A DNA stretch of 64,000 nt, from assembly GCA_031082315.1 (NCBI GenBank), contig JAVHLC010000007.1, positions 100,967-164,966 of the forward strand, given 5' to 3'. Source of the DNA: Thermodesulfobacteriota bacterium (GTDB lineage Bacteria; Desulfobacterota; QYQD01). Made by a program: the position numbers and the translations under genes. Under the pieces are notes generated by a model. The model did not search any database. It was not told where the DNA came from and saw only the letters and a list, made by a program, of their open reading frames with translations. This document shows positions 53,988-63,953 of the stretch, one piece after another. Numbering within the stretch: the stretch's first letter is position 1; each line of letters begins with the position of its first letter.

Positions 53988-54221
53988 TTATTTCTGCTGT
54001 GCCTGGATATAATTGACGGCATCCTGGACAGTCTTCATCTTCTCCGCATCTTCGTCCGCGATGTCGACGCCAAATTTCTCCTCCATAGCCATTACCAACT
54101 CTACCAGGTCTAATGAATCAGCGCCGAGATCGTCAACAAAAGAGGCCTTAGGTGTAACCTCCTCTTTGGCTACGCTCAACTGATTAGCAATAATCTCTAC
54201 TACCTGATCCTGCACAGACAT
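53988..54221 (-). CDS. acpP: Acyl carrier protein
   Basis: A 77-residue acidic carrier with the phosphopantetheine Ser in [18 protein letters not shown] 54221 has a strong ggaggag site. Flanked by fabG and fabF in the usual order. Confidence 0.97.
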   Translation of the reverse strand: MSVQDQVVEIIANQLSVAKEEVTPKASFVDDLGADSLDLVELVMAMEEKFGVDIADEDAEKMKTVQDAVNYIQAQQK

Positions 54222-54264
54222 ATTATTTCTCCTCCCTGTATTTTCGAATATTAATAAGGATAAT

Positions 54265-55011
54265 TTATCCCATAAACATGCCGCCATTCACATGTATGAC
54301 CTGTCCGGTTATGTAGCCGGCCTTATCTGAGGACAAAAATTCCACTATATCGGCTATATCTTCGGGTGTGCCCAGCCTGCCCAAAGGTATCTGGGCGGAT
54401 AAAGACTTTTTTATCTCCTCGGGGATAGCTGCGGTCATATCACTTTCAACATAACCCGGGGCTATGGCATTTACGCAGATACCGCGCGGGGCCAGCTCCC
54501 TGGCTACGGAGCGGGTGAGCCCCATCAACCCGGCCTTAGAAGCGGCATAATTGGCCTGTCCAGCATTGCCCATGGCCCCAATCACGGAAGAGATATTAAT
54601 TATGCGGCCGGTCCGTTGTTTCATCATGGCCCTGGCCACAGCACGAATACAATTAAAGGCGCCCTTCAGGTTGACGTCCAGGACACGGTCCCAGTCTTCT
54701 TCCTTCATGCGTACCAACAGTCCATCGCAGGTAATCCCGGCATTATTTACCAGTATATCGATACGTCCCAATTCCTCAAGCACCTGGCCGAAGAAATCCT
54801 GCGCCGCTTGATAAGAAGAGACATTAAAGCAATGAATGCTGGCTGTGCCGCCACCCTTTTCAATGGCCTCTTTAACCTCGATGGCCGCCTTTTCATTGGC
54901 CGTATAATTTATGAGCACCCTTGCGCCGAGGCCTCCCAGACGCAGGGCTATGGCCCGGCCGATACCTCTTGATCCACCCGTTACTATCGCCACCTTCCCC
55001 TGGAAGCTCAT
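54265..55011 (-). CDS. fabG: 3-oxoacyl-ACP reductase
   Basis: NADPH-dependent SDR, 248 residues. [14 protein letters not shown] binds cofactor; catalytic Ser in [12 protein letters not shown] and YAASKAG with Tyr and Lys; C-terminal [13 protein letters not shown]. Its start overlaps the etfA stop by 4 bases, so its translation is probably coupled to that of an electron-transfer flavoprotein. Confidence 0.96.
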   Translation of the reverse strand: MSFQGKVAIVTGGSRGIGRAIALRLGGLGARVLINYTANEKAAIEVKEAIEKGGGTASIHCFNVSSYQAAQDFFGQVLEELGRIDILVNNAGITCDGLLVRMKEEDWDRVLDVNLKGAFNCIRAVARAMMKQRTGRIINISSVIGAMGNAGQANYAASKAGLMGLTRSVARELAPRGICVNAIAPGYVESDMTAAIPEEIKKSLSAQIPLGRLGTPEDIADIVEFLSSDKAGYITGQVIHVNGGMFMG

Positions 55012-56204
55012 GAGCTTGATGACTCCTTCAGTCTCTTGGTTAGCGCCGGAATAATCTCAAAGAGGTCCCCGACTATCCCATAGGTAGCTACATCAAAAAT
55101 AGGGGCGCCAGGATCACTGTTAATAGCCACGATGATATCTGAAGATTGCATACCTACCAAATGCTGTACCGCTCCCGACACCCCGCAGGCGATATAAAGC
55201 TTGGGACTGACGGTCTTCCCTGTCTGTCCTATTTGATGGGCATAAGATATCCATCCCTCATCCACTGCGGCCCGTGTGGCTCCAACAGCGCCGGCCAGTT
55301 GTCTGGCCAGTTCGTGCAGCAAGGCAAAATTTTCCGCGTTTTTCAGGCCCCTTCCTCCGGTGACTATAACATCAGCCTCCGCCACATTGACCAGATCGGT
55401 CTCTTCCTTAACTGAATTTACCAGGCGTACACGGGAACGCACCCGGTCCGAACCGGGAGTAACAGGAATGACTTCGGCCCTCCGACCGGGGGTGTAATCC
55501 CCCTTCTTCATCACCTTGGGCCGGACCGTGGCCATCTGGGGCCGCGATCTGGGACAGACAATGGTAGCCATAACATTCCCGCCAAAGGCCGGCCGGGTCT
55601 GGAGCAATAACCGGTCTTCCTTACGTATAGACAGTTCTGTGCAATCTGCAGTAAGGCCGCCACCGAGCATGGTAGCCACGCGGGGAATAAGCGAACGGCC
55701 AATAGCTGTAGCCCCTCCCAGGAAGATCTCCGGCCGGCACTGCCGGATAACATCCACCAGGACATTGCCATAGGCATCGTCGCTGTAACAGGCAAGCTCC
55801 GGGTGATCGATCACATATATCTTATCAGCTCCATAGGCGGCCAGTTCATCCGCCATATCCGTGACATTGTGACCCAACAGGACTGCGACTAATTCTACCC
55901 CCAGATCGTCAGCCAAGCGCCGGCCGACACCAAGAAGTTCATAGGAGACGGAGTGCATCTTTCCATATCCCTGCTCGGCAAAAATGCACACGCCACGGTA
56001 GGACTGAAGGTCTTCCCCGGCCATATCCCGGGCCCGTTCAATAACAATAGCTCCGGCCTCACAGTTATCCGCACAGATCCCACAAAGGACACAGGACTCG
56101 CCAACTCTGGCTATGCCATTTTCCAGGGTAATAGCCTCATAGGGGCAGGATTCAAGGCAAGTTCCGCAACCGGTGCATTTATCCTGGTCTATTCTTATGC
56201 TCAT
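55008..56204 (-). CDS. etfA: Electron transfer flavoprotein alpha subunit with N-terminal ferredoxin domain
   Basis: A 398-residue protein. Residues 1-65 form a two-cluster ferredoxin: CTGCGTCLESCP and CVLCGICADNCE. The Etf alpha part follows, with the FAD-binding GQTGKTVSPKLYIACGVSGA and AINSDPGAPIFDVATYG. EtfA with such an extension is known in CarE of Acetobacterium caffeyl-CoA reductase. It overlaps fabG by 4 bases and follows etfB by 10. See the finding on the flavin-based module. Confidence 0.93.
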   Translation of the reverse strand: MSIRIDQDKCTGCGTCLESCPYEAITLENGIARVGESCVLCGICADNCEAGAIVIERARDMAGEDLQSYRGVCIFAEQGYGKMHSVSYELLGVGRRLADDLGVELVAVLLGHNVTDMADELAAYGADKIYVIDHPELACYSDDAYGNVLVDVIRQCRPEIFLGGATAIGRSLIPRVATMLGGGLTADCTELSIRKEDRLLLQTRPAFGGNVMATIVCPRSRPQMATVRPKVMKKGDYTPGRRAEVIPVTPGSDRVRSRVRLVNSVKEETDLVNVAEADVIVTGGRGLKNAENFALLHELARQLAGAVGATRAAVDEGWISYAHQIGQTGKTVSPKLYIACGVSGAVQHLVGMQSSDIIVAINSDPGAPIFDVATYGIVGDLFEIIPALTKRLKESSSS

Positions 56205-56214
56205 ATATTGATAT

Positions 56215-56997
56215 TTAATACCTAATCTGTTTAATATTTTTAAGCAAAATCTCTACCTGCTCCTCGACCGGACCCTCGATCATCAGGCGCTTTCTATCCC
56301 ATTTCGGGGCAAAAATCTCGGTTACCTCGGTAAATGATCCAGCCAGACCGATCTTCTTTTCGTCAGCGCCAAGCTCTTTGGCCCCATAAACGGGAATCTG
56401 CTGATTCTTGGCCCTTATCTTGGCCTTAAGCGAAGGAAGACGAGGCTCGTTGATCTCTTTGACCACGGTTAAAAGGGCCGGCAGGGGCAGGTCAAGCACG
56501 TCGTATCCACTGTCCATCAGCCTTTGCAAACGCATGGCGCCGTTTTCCACAAACTCTATATGCCGCACATAGGTAACATAAGGAAGATTTAAACGCTCGG
56601 CCAGACCGGGGCCGACCTGAGCTGTGTCCCCATCTATAGCCTGTTTTCCGCAAATAATCAAATCAAAATGGCCGATCTTTTTAATGCCCAGAGAGAGGAT
56701 ATAGGTAGTAGCCCAGGTATCAGAACCGGCAAAGGCCCGATCGGAAAGGAGCACGGCCTCATCAGCGCCACAGGAAAGGGCCTCCCTGAGCGCTGTTTCA
56801 GCCTGGGGCGGGCCCATGGTTAATACCGTTACCTTTCCTCCATAACGTTCTTTAAGACTCAATCCGGCCTCGAGGGCGTGCATGTCATAGGGATTGACAA
56901 TGCTTTCTACCCCCTCCCGTACCAGGGCTTTGGTCTCAGGATCAATACGGACATGGGCCGAATTTGGAACCTGTTTTATGCAGGCTACGATGTCCAT
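56215..56997 (-). CDS. etfB: Electron transfer flavoprotein beta subunit
   Basis: A 260-residue partner of EtfA. CIKQVPNSAHV at the start, VLTMGPPQAETALREALSCG, then LLSDRAFAGSDTWATTYIL and CGKQAIDGDTAQVGPGLAE. The DRAFAGSDT pattern resembles that of electron-bifurcating Etfs as I remember them, which bind NADH through EtfB FAD; this should be tested by phylogeny. Confidence 0.93.
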   Translation of the reverse strand: MDIVACIKQVPNSAHVRIDPETKALVREGVESIVNPYDMHALEAGLSLKERYGGKVTVLTMGPPQAETALREALSCGADEAVLLSDRAFAGSDTWATTYILSLGIKKIGHFDLIICGKQAIDGDTAQVGPGLAERLNLPYVTYVRHIEFVENGAMRLQRLMDSGYDVLDLPLPALLTVVKEINEPRLPSLKAKIRAKNQQIPVYGAKELGADEKKIGLAGSFTEVTEIFAPKWDRKRLMIEGPVEEQVEILLKNIKQIRY

Positions 56998-57090
56998 TTA
57001 ATATTTCTCCTCAAGTAAATCCCGAATTCTAAATCCTAACTCGGCTACGCCGAAGACCGTTCCCTCCGCGCTGCGCGCGTCGGGAACTAG

Positions 57091-57194
57091 TCAGTAGTCA
57101 TTTGTCACTGGTAAAAGCGATCAATCTTCCAGACCTAACCAATGACTAATGACCAGTGACGAGTGACGTTTTGAACTTCGAACTTTGAACTTCA
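57091..57194. repeat. Inverted repeat between acyl-CoA dehydrogenase and etfB
   Basis: gtcagtagtcatttgtcactgg and, inverted, aatgactaatgaccagtgac, then tttgaacttcgaactttgaac words. Fills much of the 238-base gap in the run; adjacent gcgcgctgcgcgc-like bases at 57070-57090 are GC-rich. Confidence 0.75.
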
Positions 57195-57235
57195 CCAACC
57201 AGAGTCTTTGCGTTATGAAATTTAAAGCTAAGGGT

Positions 57236-58393
57236 CTACTTTGTGCGGCTATATTCCTTATTCAGGGCCTGGCCAATGACACTGCGTTGGATCTGGTTGG
57301 TTCCTTCATAAATCTGAAGAATTTTGGCGTCCCGCATCATCTTCTCCACGGGATAGTCCTTCATGTAACCATAGCCGCCAAAGACCTGGACTGCATCAGT
57401 GGTCACCTGCATGGCCGCATCACTTGGGAAGAGCTTGGACATGGCCGAGACCTTACTTATATCCTTGGGGTTACTGTCTATATATCTGGCCACGGCATAG
57501 ACCAGGGCCCGGCCCGCCTCCGTCTGGGTAGCCATATCCGCCAGCATGTGCTGCACGGCCTGGAACGAGATTATGGGATGGCCAAATTGCACCCGCTCTT
57601 TGGCATATTGCACAGCGGCATCCAATGCCCCCTGCGCCAGACCGACGGACAGGGATCCGATGCCCGGCCTGGCCAGATCAAGGGTCCGCATGGCTACTAT
57701 AAAGCCCATGCCTTCACGGCCAATAAGCCGGTCCTTGGGGATGCGGCAATGGTCAAATATAAGTTCCCGTGTAGATGAGGCCCGAAGTCCCATCTTCTTT
57801 TCCTTTTTCCCGAAGCTAAACCCGGCCTCCCCTTTCTCTACAATAAAGGCGCTCGCTCCCCGCGCCCCTTTTTCTCGATCCGTTAGAGCGATTATCGTAT
57901 AGATCTCCGCCTCACCGCCGTTGGTTATCCATTGCTTGGTTCCATTTAGAATATAGGCGTCGCCGTCTTTCGTCGCCGTGGTGCGGATACCTCCGGCATC
58001 GCTTCCTGCCCCGGCCTCCGTCAGGCCGAAGGCCGCCAATTTTCGGCCACTGGCGATCTCCGGCAGATATTTCTGCCTTTGCTCTTCGCTGCCGAAGAAA
58101 AGGATGGGAAGGGCCCCCAAGGCGCTGGCGGCGAAGGTTGTGGCTACGCCAATACAGGCGCGCCCAAGTTGTTCCACAGCCAGACAGTTTTCAAAGCATC
58201 CCCCGCCAAATCCACCGTATTTTTCCGGAAGATAGATTCCGAAGAGGTCTGCCTTCGCCAGGTCTTCCATTATCTTCCAGGGAAATTCCTCTTTTTCATC
58301 CAGTTCCGCACGCACGGGCACAACCTTTTCCTCGGCTATCTTACGCGCCAGGTCCACAATCATCTTCTGCTCATCAGTCAGGAAATAATCCAT
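57236..58393 (-). CDS. Acyl-CoA dehydrogenase
   Basis: A 385-residue FAD enzyme of the ACAD family: GRACIGVATTFAASALGALP, FGLTEAGAGSDAGGIRTTAT for the FAD/substrate site, and the catalytic base in ILQIYEGTNQIQR (Glu about 364). It introduces or reduces a 2,3 double bond in acyl thioesters, exchanging electrons with Etf. Located between fabH (28 bases) and etfB, inside a fatty-acid synthesis operon; physiological direction unknown. Confidence 0.94.
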   Translation of the reverse strand: MDYFLTDEQKMIVDLARKIAEEKVVPVRAELDEKEEFPWKIMEDLAKADLFGIYLPEKYGGFGGGCFENCLAVEQLGRACIGVATTFAASALGALPILFFGSEEQRQKYLPEIASGRKLAAFGLTEAGAGSDAGGIRTTATKDGDAYILNGTKQWITNGGEAEIYTIIALTDREKGARGASAFIVEKGEAGFSFGKKEKKMGLRASSTRELIFDHCRIPKDRLIGREGMGFIVAMRTLDLARPGIGSLSVGLAQGALDAAVQYAKERVQFGHPIISFQAVQHMLADMATQTEAGRALVYAVARYIDSNPKDISKVSAMSKLFPSDAAMQVTTDAVQVFGGYGYMKDYPVEKMMRDAKILQIYEGTNQIQRSVIGQALNKEYSRTK

Positions 58394-58420
58394 AGGAAAT
58401 CACCCTTTCATTAATATCTT

Positions 58421-59401
58421 TCACCATCTAATCAGCGAGGCCCCCCAGGTAAAACCTCCACCGAAGGCATTGAGCATTATTAAATCTCCTTCCCTGATGC
58501 GCCCTTCACGGTTGGCCTCATCCAGGGCAATGGGAATGGTGGCGGCCGATGTATTGCCATATTTATGGATATTAACATAGACCTTTTCCCTGGGCAGTTG
58601 CAGGCGCTCAGCGATGCTGTTAATAATTCGTATATTGGCCTGATGAGGAATGTAAAGGTCTATATCCTGCGGAGATAAGTTATTGGCCTCCAGGGCCTCC
58701 CGGGCGGATTCTTCCATGGCCCTTACGGCCAGCTTAAATACATCACGGCCCTGCATGTGAATGTACTGCAGATTGTCGTCCAGCATCTGGCGGGAGGGTG
58801 GCGACACGCAACCGCCTCCCGGGATATGTAAAAGTTTCCAGAGGGCGCCGTCGGCGTGCAGATGGTTGGAGAGGATACCCCGCTTTCCGTTACGACCGGT
58901 TACCACTACTGCTCCAGCCCCATCCCCGAAAAGGACACTCGTATTTCTATCTTTCCAATTGACGCGACAGGAGAGAACTTCAGCCCCTATAACCAGTATT
59001 TTAAAATTGATATTATTCCGAATAAAATTGTCGGCGGTAGCCAGTCCATAGAGGAAACCGGAACACGCCGCAGACAGGTCAAAGGCAGCTGCCCTTTCTG
59101 CCCCAAGATTTTTCTGTACCAGACAGGCGGCCGTGGGCATGAGCATATCCGGCGTAAGGGTACAGACGATAATCATATCCAGTTCTGCGGCCTTAATCCC
59201 GGCCATATCCAGGGCCTTCTTAGCCGCCTGCGTGGCCAGGAAGGAACAGGGTTCATCCTTAGAGGAGATGCGGCGCTCTTTTATTCCCGAACGCGTAGTA
59301 ATCCATTCGTCAGAGGTATCGACCATCTTTTCCAGATCCTGGTTGGTCAATACCCTCGCCGGTAAGTGACAACCTGTGCCGACAATAACCGTGCGTACCA
59401 A
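58421..59401 (-). CDS. fabH: 3-oxoacyl-ACP synthase III
   Basis: Starts fatty-acid synthesis by condensing acetyl-CoA with malonyl-ACP. Catalytic Cys in LSAACSGFLYGL, His in IPHQANIRI and Asn in GNTSAATIPIAL. 326 residues from TTG 59401 (gaggag 9 bases upstream), the usual length; the longer frame to 59482 reaches into plsX. Confidence 0.95.
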   Translation of the reverse strand: MVRTVIVGTGCHLPARVLTNQDLEKMVDTSDEWITTRSGIKERRISSKDEPCSFLATQAAKKALDMAGIKAAELDMIIVCTLTPDMLMPTAACLVQKNLGAERAAAFDLSAACSGFLYGLATADNFIRNNINFKILVIGAEVLSCRVNWKDRNTSVLFGDGAGAVVVTGRNGKRGILSNHLHADGALWKLLHIPGGGCVSPPSRQMLDDNLQYIHMQGRDVFKLAVRAMEESAREALEANNLSPQDIDLYIPHQANIRIINSIAERLQLPREKVYVNIHKYGNTSAATIPIALDEANREGRIREGDLIMLNAFGGGFTWGASLIRW

Positions 59402-59435
59402 AATAAAATTCTCCTCAGATTTTCCTGTTCCTGTG

Positions 59436-60473
59436 TTACCTGTCAGATACGACCCGCCGCCTGCCCAGAGCCTGCAAGTCACCGCTGTTTCTTAAATTGG
59501 AAAGGAGGTGTTCGTTCAGCTTCTGTGATACAAACTCAGCAGCCATCAAAATGGCATTCTTGATGGCCCTGGGACAAGATCGGCCATGGGCAATAATTCC
59601 GATGCCATTTATACCCAGAAGAGGGGCTCCTCCGTACTCTGCATAATCTACCTTTTTCTTAAACCTGCGGAAGGCGCTACTACATAACAAATAACCTGCC
59701 CTGGCAAAAAGGCTCTTTTCTATCTCGGCCCTGAGCATAAGACTGATGGCCTCGGCCAGACCTTCGCTTAACTTCAACGAGACATTGCCGACAAAACCAT
59801 CACAGACAATAACATCTACATCGCCTCTAAAGACGTCCCTTCCTTCCACGTTACCTATAAAGTTGAGTGAACTCGCGGAAAACAGCCCATACGCCTTTTT
59901 TACTACCAGATTTCCTTTGGCGCCCTCTTCGCCTATACTCATCAGACCTACACGCGGATTGGATACCCCCAAAATACCCTGAGAAAACACCGTGCCCATT
60001 ATACCGAATTGGAGAAGATGATGGGGCTTACAGTCCACATTGGCCCCGGCATCAATCATCACCGTCGGTCCCTTTAGAGTGGGAAGGACACCGGCAATAG
60101 CCGGCCGTTCCACCCCTTCCAGCCTTCCCAGCACAAAACTGGCCGTAGCCAGCGTGGCGCCGGAATTTCCGGCGCTGACCGCTGCGTCGGCCCGGCCCTG
60201 GCCCACCATCTCAAACGTCACCCGGATAGAAGAATCCTTCTTCTTTTTTAAGGCCTCAGAAGGAGATTCATCCATGCCCACAACTTCTGTGGCATTTTGT
60301 ATGATAAAATGACCCGATCCGGCCCCGAGACGCTCAATTTCTTGAGTTAATAGATCTTCCTGGCCAACCAGAATGATGGACAGAGGCCTTTCCTTTACAG
60401 CCTGAGCGGCCCCTTCTATGACCACGGCGGGGGCATGGTCGCCCCCCATGGCATCAACAGCTACTCTTATCAT
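59436..60473 (-). CDS. plsX: Phosphate acyltransferase PlsX
   Basis: Makes acyl-phosphate from acyl-ACP for phospholipid synthesis. MIRVAVDAMGGDHAP start, SIGEEGAKGN and CDGFVGNVSLKLSEG. 345 residues. Lies between rpmF and fabH, the classic rpmF-plsX-fabH order. Confidence 0.96.
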   Translation of the reverse strand: MIRVAVDAMGGDHAPAVVIEGAAQAVKERPLSIILVGQEDLLTQEIERLGAGSGHFIIQNATEVVGMDESPSEALKKKKDSSIRVTFEMVGQGRADAAVSAGNSGATLATASFVLGRLEGVERPAIAGVLPTLKGPTVMIDAGANVDCKPHHLLQFGIMGTVFSQGILGVSNPRVGLMSIGEEGAKGNLVVKKAYGLFSASSLNFIGNVEGRDVFRGDVDVIVCDGFVGNVSLKLSEGLAEAISLMLRAEIEKSLFARAGYLLCSSAFRRFKKKVDYAEYGGAPLLGINGIGIIAHGRSCPRAIKNAILMAAEFVSQKLNEHLLSNLRNSGDLQALGRRRVVSDR

Positions 60474-60495
60474 ATCATAGTTGGTTATATGGTTA

Positions 60496-60675
60496 TTATT
60501 CGGTTACTTCGATTAAGGTCCGGCCCTTATAAGTGCCGCAGTGAGGACAAACACGGTGCGGCAACTTGGTTTCCTGGCACTGCGGGCAAAGAGAAAGACC
60601 GGGCAACGCCAAACCCTGCTGGGCCCGCCGTTTTCCCCTCCTTGACTTTGAATGTCTTCTTTTTGGTAATCCCAT
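60496..60675 (-). CDS. rpmF: Ribosomal protein L32
   Basis: A 59-residue basic zinc-ribbon protein: MGLPKRRHSKSRRGKRRAQ at the start, then CPQC...CPHCGTYKGR. Start ATG 60675 with ggagaa upstream, stop TAA at 60496. Lies between yceD and plsX. Confidence 0.95.
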   Translation of the reverse strand: MGLPKRRHSKSRRGKRRAQQGLALPGLSLCPQCQETKLPHRVCPHCGTYKGRTLIEVTE

Positions 60676-60693
60676 ATTAAATTCTCCTTATTT

Positions 60694-61212
60694 TTATGAT
60701 CGATCCTTGAGCTTTATATCTCTCAACGCCTCAAATGGCGAGAAAGTCGCCCCTGCCCGGCAATCACATGCGGTAAGATTCAGATTGACGCCGCAATGCG
60801 GGCACAGCCCCTTACACTCCTCATGACAGAGAGGTTTAACAGGCATCTGCAAGAATATCTGCTCGGCCGCGATCTGCGCCACATCCACGGTCTCCCCGTC
60901 AAAAAAAGAAACATCCATATCCTCAGGTGAAAGTTCGATCTCAGGATAACCCTTTTCGCCGGTGGGCAACATCAACAGGAAATCAAATTCATCCGCCAGC
61001 GCCCATGCAAAATCCTCCAGGCAACGACTGCAGTTAAGTAATAGCCTGGTCTTAATATCACCCATGACCCGGATATCGCGTCCCGCCCGTTCAATCTTTA
61101 TATTAACCGCGATCGGCTCCTGTACCTGAGTTATATCCTGTAGAATCTCTCTCCCGTATTCGACATGGCAGCTTAACCCTTCCTGGGGGATGTCATGTAC
61201 CTTTATCTTCAA
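60694..61212 (-). CDS. yceD: YceD/DUF177 protein
   Basis: A 172-residue protein; LNCSRCLEDFAWAL in the middle and a terminal CHEECKGLCPHCGVNLN are conserved in the family. In bacteria and plants DUF177 proteins are linked to 23S rRNA accumulation; regularly found upstream of rpmF, as here. TTG start at 61212 with aaagg upstream. Confidence 0.92.
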   Translation of the reverse strand: MKIKVHDIPQEGLSCHVEYGREILQDITQVQEPIAVNIKIERAGRDIRVMGDIKTRLLLNCSRCLEDFAWALADEFDFLLMLPTGEKGYPEIELSPEDMDVSFFDGETVDVAQIAAEQIFLQMPVKPLCHEECKGLCPHCGVNLNLTACDCRAGATFSPFEALRDIKLKDRS

Positions 61213-61412
61213 GGCTGGACCTTTAAAAACTTAAAATTACCGCAGAGTCCCGGAAGAATCAGAGATAATTTACTAATTTTTATCCTGTAATATCTGCGAG
61301 TTAAAAACTACACATAAAAAATGCATAGCTTGTCAAATATATACAAAAAACCAGTCATGTCAAGCTTAAATGGTGGCCTAATACGGGTTTTGAGAAAAAG
61401 CGGCAGGCGCTC

Positions 61413-62816
61413 TCATACCATAGAGGCGAGGTATTTAATGCCTCGCTCTAAGCGTTTTACTACCCTTTCCGGGCCGAGGACTTCCATCAACTCAAACAGG
61501 CCCGGGCTTACTGTTTTGCCGGTAAGTATGAGCCGAAGGGGCTGGGCTATTTTTTTAAATTTAATATCTTTTTCGGCGCAGAAACGTTCAAATGTCGCCT
61601 CCATATCCTTCTGCCGAAAGAGAGGAAGCCCTTTTAACTCTTCCAAAATCTGCTGCATGAGTCCTTTAATGTCCGGGGTAAGAAACTTCTGGGCGGATTT
61701 TTCTTCATAGTCCAATTCATCTTTAAAATAAAAGGGCATGCCCCCGGCCATCTCTACCAGCGTCTTGCTGCGCGGCTGCAGGGTAGGAATAGCCCTGGCC
61801 AGATAAGACACATCTTCCACCTTAATGCCATGCTGTTCCAGAAATGGGAGAACAAGTCGGGCCAATTTATTCGGGTCTTCTTCCTTAATATAATGGGCGT
61901 TCAGCCAGAGGAGTTTATCCGGGTTAAAGATGCCCGCAGACTTACCCACATTCTCTAAAGAGAACTTTTCAATCAATTCTTCCCGCGAGAATATCTCCTG
62001 GTCTCCATGAGACCAGCCGAGCCGGGCCAGATAGTTAAGCATGGCCTGGGGTAAGTAGCCCATCTCTTTATAGGCCAGTACGGAGGTGGCTCCGTGGCGT
62101 TTACTGAGCCTGCTTCTATCTGCGCCCAGAATCATAGGCACATGGGCAAACTCCGGCGCCGGCCAGCCCAAGGCCTCATAGAGCAATATCTGACGCGGGG
62201 TATTATTCAGGTGATCGTCGCCCCGGATAACATGGGTAATCTTCATGCTGATGTCGTCTATCACCACGGCGAAGTTGTAAGTGGGCATGCCGTCGCTGCG
62301 CTGTATAATCAGGTCATCCAGTTCTGCATTGTCAAAAACCGTTGCCCCTTTTACCAGATCGTGTACTACAGTTGTTCCGTGCTCCGGGGCGCGAAAACGG
62401 ACGACGGTATCCGGTCCTTTCTCAAGACCCCGATTCCGGCAGGCGCCGTCATATTTTGGCTTTCTCCCTTCGGCCATAGCGGCCTTCCTTCTGGCATCCA
62501 ATTGCTCCGGCGAACATGAACAATAATATGCCTTTCCTTCCGACACAAGGCGGTCAATGTAAGACTGATAGATATCCAGACGCTGAGATTGGAAATACGG
62601 GCCTTCGTCCCAATCAATACCCAGCCACTGGAGTCCGTCCAGAATAGCCCGGGTCGCCTCTTCTGTAGAGCGGGCTACATCGGTGTCTTCAATCCGCAGG
62701 ATAAACGTCCCGCCATGCCTCCGGGCGAAAAGCCAGTTAAACAGGGCGGTGCGCGCCCCGCCAATGTGGAGATAGCCAGTAGGGCTGGGCGAAAAACGCG
62801 TGCGTGCCTCAGACAT
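61413..62816 (-). CDS. gltX: Glutamyl-tRNA synthetase
   Basis: A 467-residue class I synthetase. HIGH box in [24 protein letters not shown]-like [23 protein letters not shown] Cys set in [10 protein letters not shown] and GACRNR may bind zinc. Whether it is discriminating or also charges tRNA-Gln is not determined here. About 200 bases to yceD without a gene. Confidence 0.95.
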   Translation of the reverse strand: MSEARTRFSPSPTGYLHIGGARTALFNWLFARRHGGTFILRIEDTDVARSTEEATRAILDGLQWLGIDWDEGPYFQSQRLDIYQSYIDRLVSEGKAYYCSCSPEQLDARRKAAMAEGRKPKYDGACRNRGLEKGPDTVVRFRAPEHGTTVVHDLVKGATVFDNAELDDLIIQRSDGMPTYNFAVVIDDISMKITHVIRGDDHLNNTPRQILLYEALGWPAPEFAHVPMILGADRSRLSKRHGATSVLAYKEMGYLPQAMLNYLARLGWSHGDQEIFSREELIEKFSLENVGKSAGIFNPDKLLWLNAHYIKEEDPNKLARLVLPFLEQHGIKVEDVSYLARAIPTLQPRSKTLVEMAGGMPFYFKDELDYEEKSAQKFLTPDIKGLMQQILEELKGLPLFRQKDMEATFERFCAEKDIKFKKIAQPLRLILTGKTVSPGLFELMEVLGPERVVKRLERGIKYLASMV

Positions 62817-62853
62817 AATTATAGATTCCTTCCCTGCTTAATTAACCGCCTTC

Positions 62854-62881
62854 AAAAATAAAACGGGGCCGCAGACCCCGC
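62854..62881 (-). terminator. Probable rho-independent terminator
   Basis: On the minus strand cggggtctgcggccccg followed by ttttattttt, downstream of the MEMO gene and upstream of gltX. A short strong stem and a T-rich tract fit termination of the MEMO transcript. Confidence 0.7.
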
Positions 62882-62950
62882 CAATGTAATAAACATTCTT
62901 GTTTTTAGCAAGCGTAACTACAGCCATCGCTTTCTGCCAAGGTTTTGTTT

Positions 62951-62984
62951 CTAGGCTGATAGCTGACGGCTGAGAGCTGAACGC
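62951..62984. repeat. Heptamer array after the MEMO gene
   Basis: ctaggctgatagctgacggctgagagctgaacgc, a degenerate TAGCTGA-type array ending a few bases from the MEMO stop. Confidence 0.8.
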
Positions 62985-62988
62985 CGGG

Positions 62989-63789
62989 TTACTCTATGTA
63001 AAGTCCGGCGTACCCGACCACCTGCAGGTAATCACCACTGACATCACCCGAGGTGGCATACTTAACCAGTTCAGCATGAGTAGCCCCCAGCTCTTTGCAG
63101 GCTGTCAGGGTAATCGTTGCCGGGATAACCCCGCACATAGAAATATCGTGTTTAAGGACTGTGGCTAAAAGGCCCCGCGGATCAAGGGCCAGGATGCGGT
63201 CAATCGCCAGTTTGTCTTTCTGCCTGGCGGACTTGTCAGACTCGTAGTGGGTCATATCCGAACTGGCCACGATAAGCACCTTCCGGCCGTACTCCTTGAT
63301 GGCCCTGGCTATGGATTCGCCGATCTCCCGGCAGACCTCCCAGCCCGCATGGGCGAGGGCGATCGGCACCAGACTGAAATCCTTATTTAACGCCTGCAGA
63401 AAAGGAACCTGCACCTCCAGTGAATGCTCATAACTATGGGCGCGGTAATCATCTGTAATATAACGTGAATGCCCAAGTATCAGGGAGGCGAGTTCCTTAT
63501 TGATAGCTACTTCGCCGTTAGGCATCTGCCATGTACCCTCAGCCATCACGGCATAAGGATCGCCCATGCCCCGGTGATTCGGGCCCAAGATAATCACATC
63601 ATCGGGAACGGCTATACGGGAAAAGACCGCCCCGGCTACGTGTCCGGAGTATATATACCCGGCGTGAGGAGAAATAACCCCCAGGACTTCCTTCTTCTCC
63701 CCCGAAACCAGATACGACCGGACTTCCCTTTCTAAAGCCGCCGCCGATCCCGGATAAAATTGACCGGCTACGGCTGGTTTTCTTACCAT
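62989..63789 (-). CDS. MEMO-family protein (AmmeMemoRadiSam system protein B)
   Basis: A 266-residue protein: RKPAVAGQFYPG, VISPHAGYIYSGHVAGAVF with metal-binding His, ILGPNHRGMG, SYEHSLEVQVPFLQ and ASSDMTHYESD. It is the dioxygenase-like Memo family, usually encoded with AMMECR1 and a radical SAM protein; neither is next to it here, but may lie beyond the window. Start ATG 63789 has gaggtaa upstream; an ATG at 63807 has none. Confidence 0.9.
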   Translation of the reverse strand: MVRKPAVAGQFYPGSAAALEREVRSYLVSGEKKEVLGVISPHAGYIYSGHVAGAVFSRIAVPDDVIILGPNHRGMGDPYAVMAEGTWQMPNGEVAINKELASLILGHSRYITDDYRAHSYEHSLEVQVPFLQALNKDFSLVPIALAHAGWEVCREIGESIARAIKEYGRKVLIVASSDMTHYESDKSARQKDKLAIDRILALDPRGLLATVLKHDISMCGVIPATITLTACKELGATHAELVKYATSGDVSGDYLQVVGYAGLYIE

Positions 63790-63860
63790 ATTTATTACCT
63801 CTTGCATTTGTAATAGCGGGGCTTCGCGTAATCGAGCGGTTAATTTTTTACCCTTCTCTA

Positions 63861-63953
63861 TTCCCCTCTTTGGAAAAGAGGGGTTATGGGGAGATTTTAT
63901 AATTGATTGCCCTTCAAATCCCCCCCTCGCCCCCCTTTACTAAAGGGGGGATA
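63861..63953. repeat. ccccctttactaaagggg repeat upstream of the MEMO gene
   Basis: ttcccctctttggaaaagagg, ttatggggagattt, cccttcaaatcccccc and ccccctttactaaagggg: same words as in the lpxK and waaF insertions, in a spacer. No gene is seen from 63808 to the window end. Confidence 0.85.
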
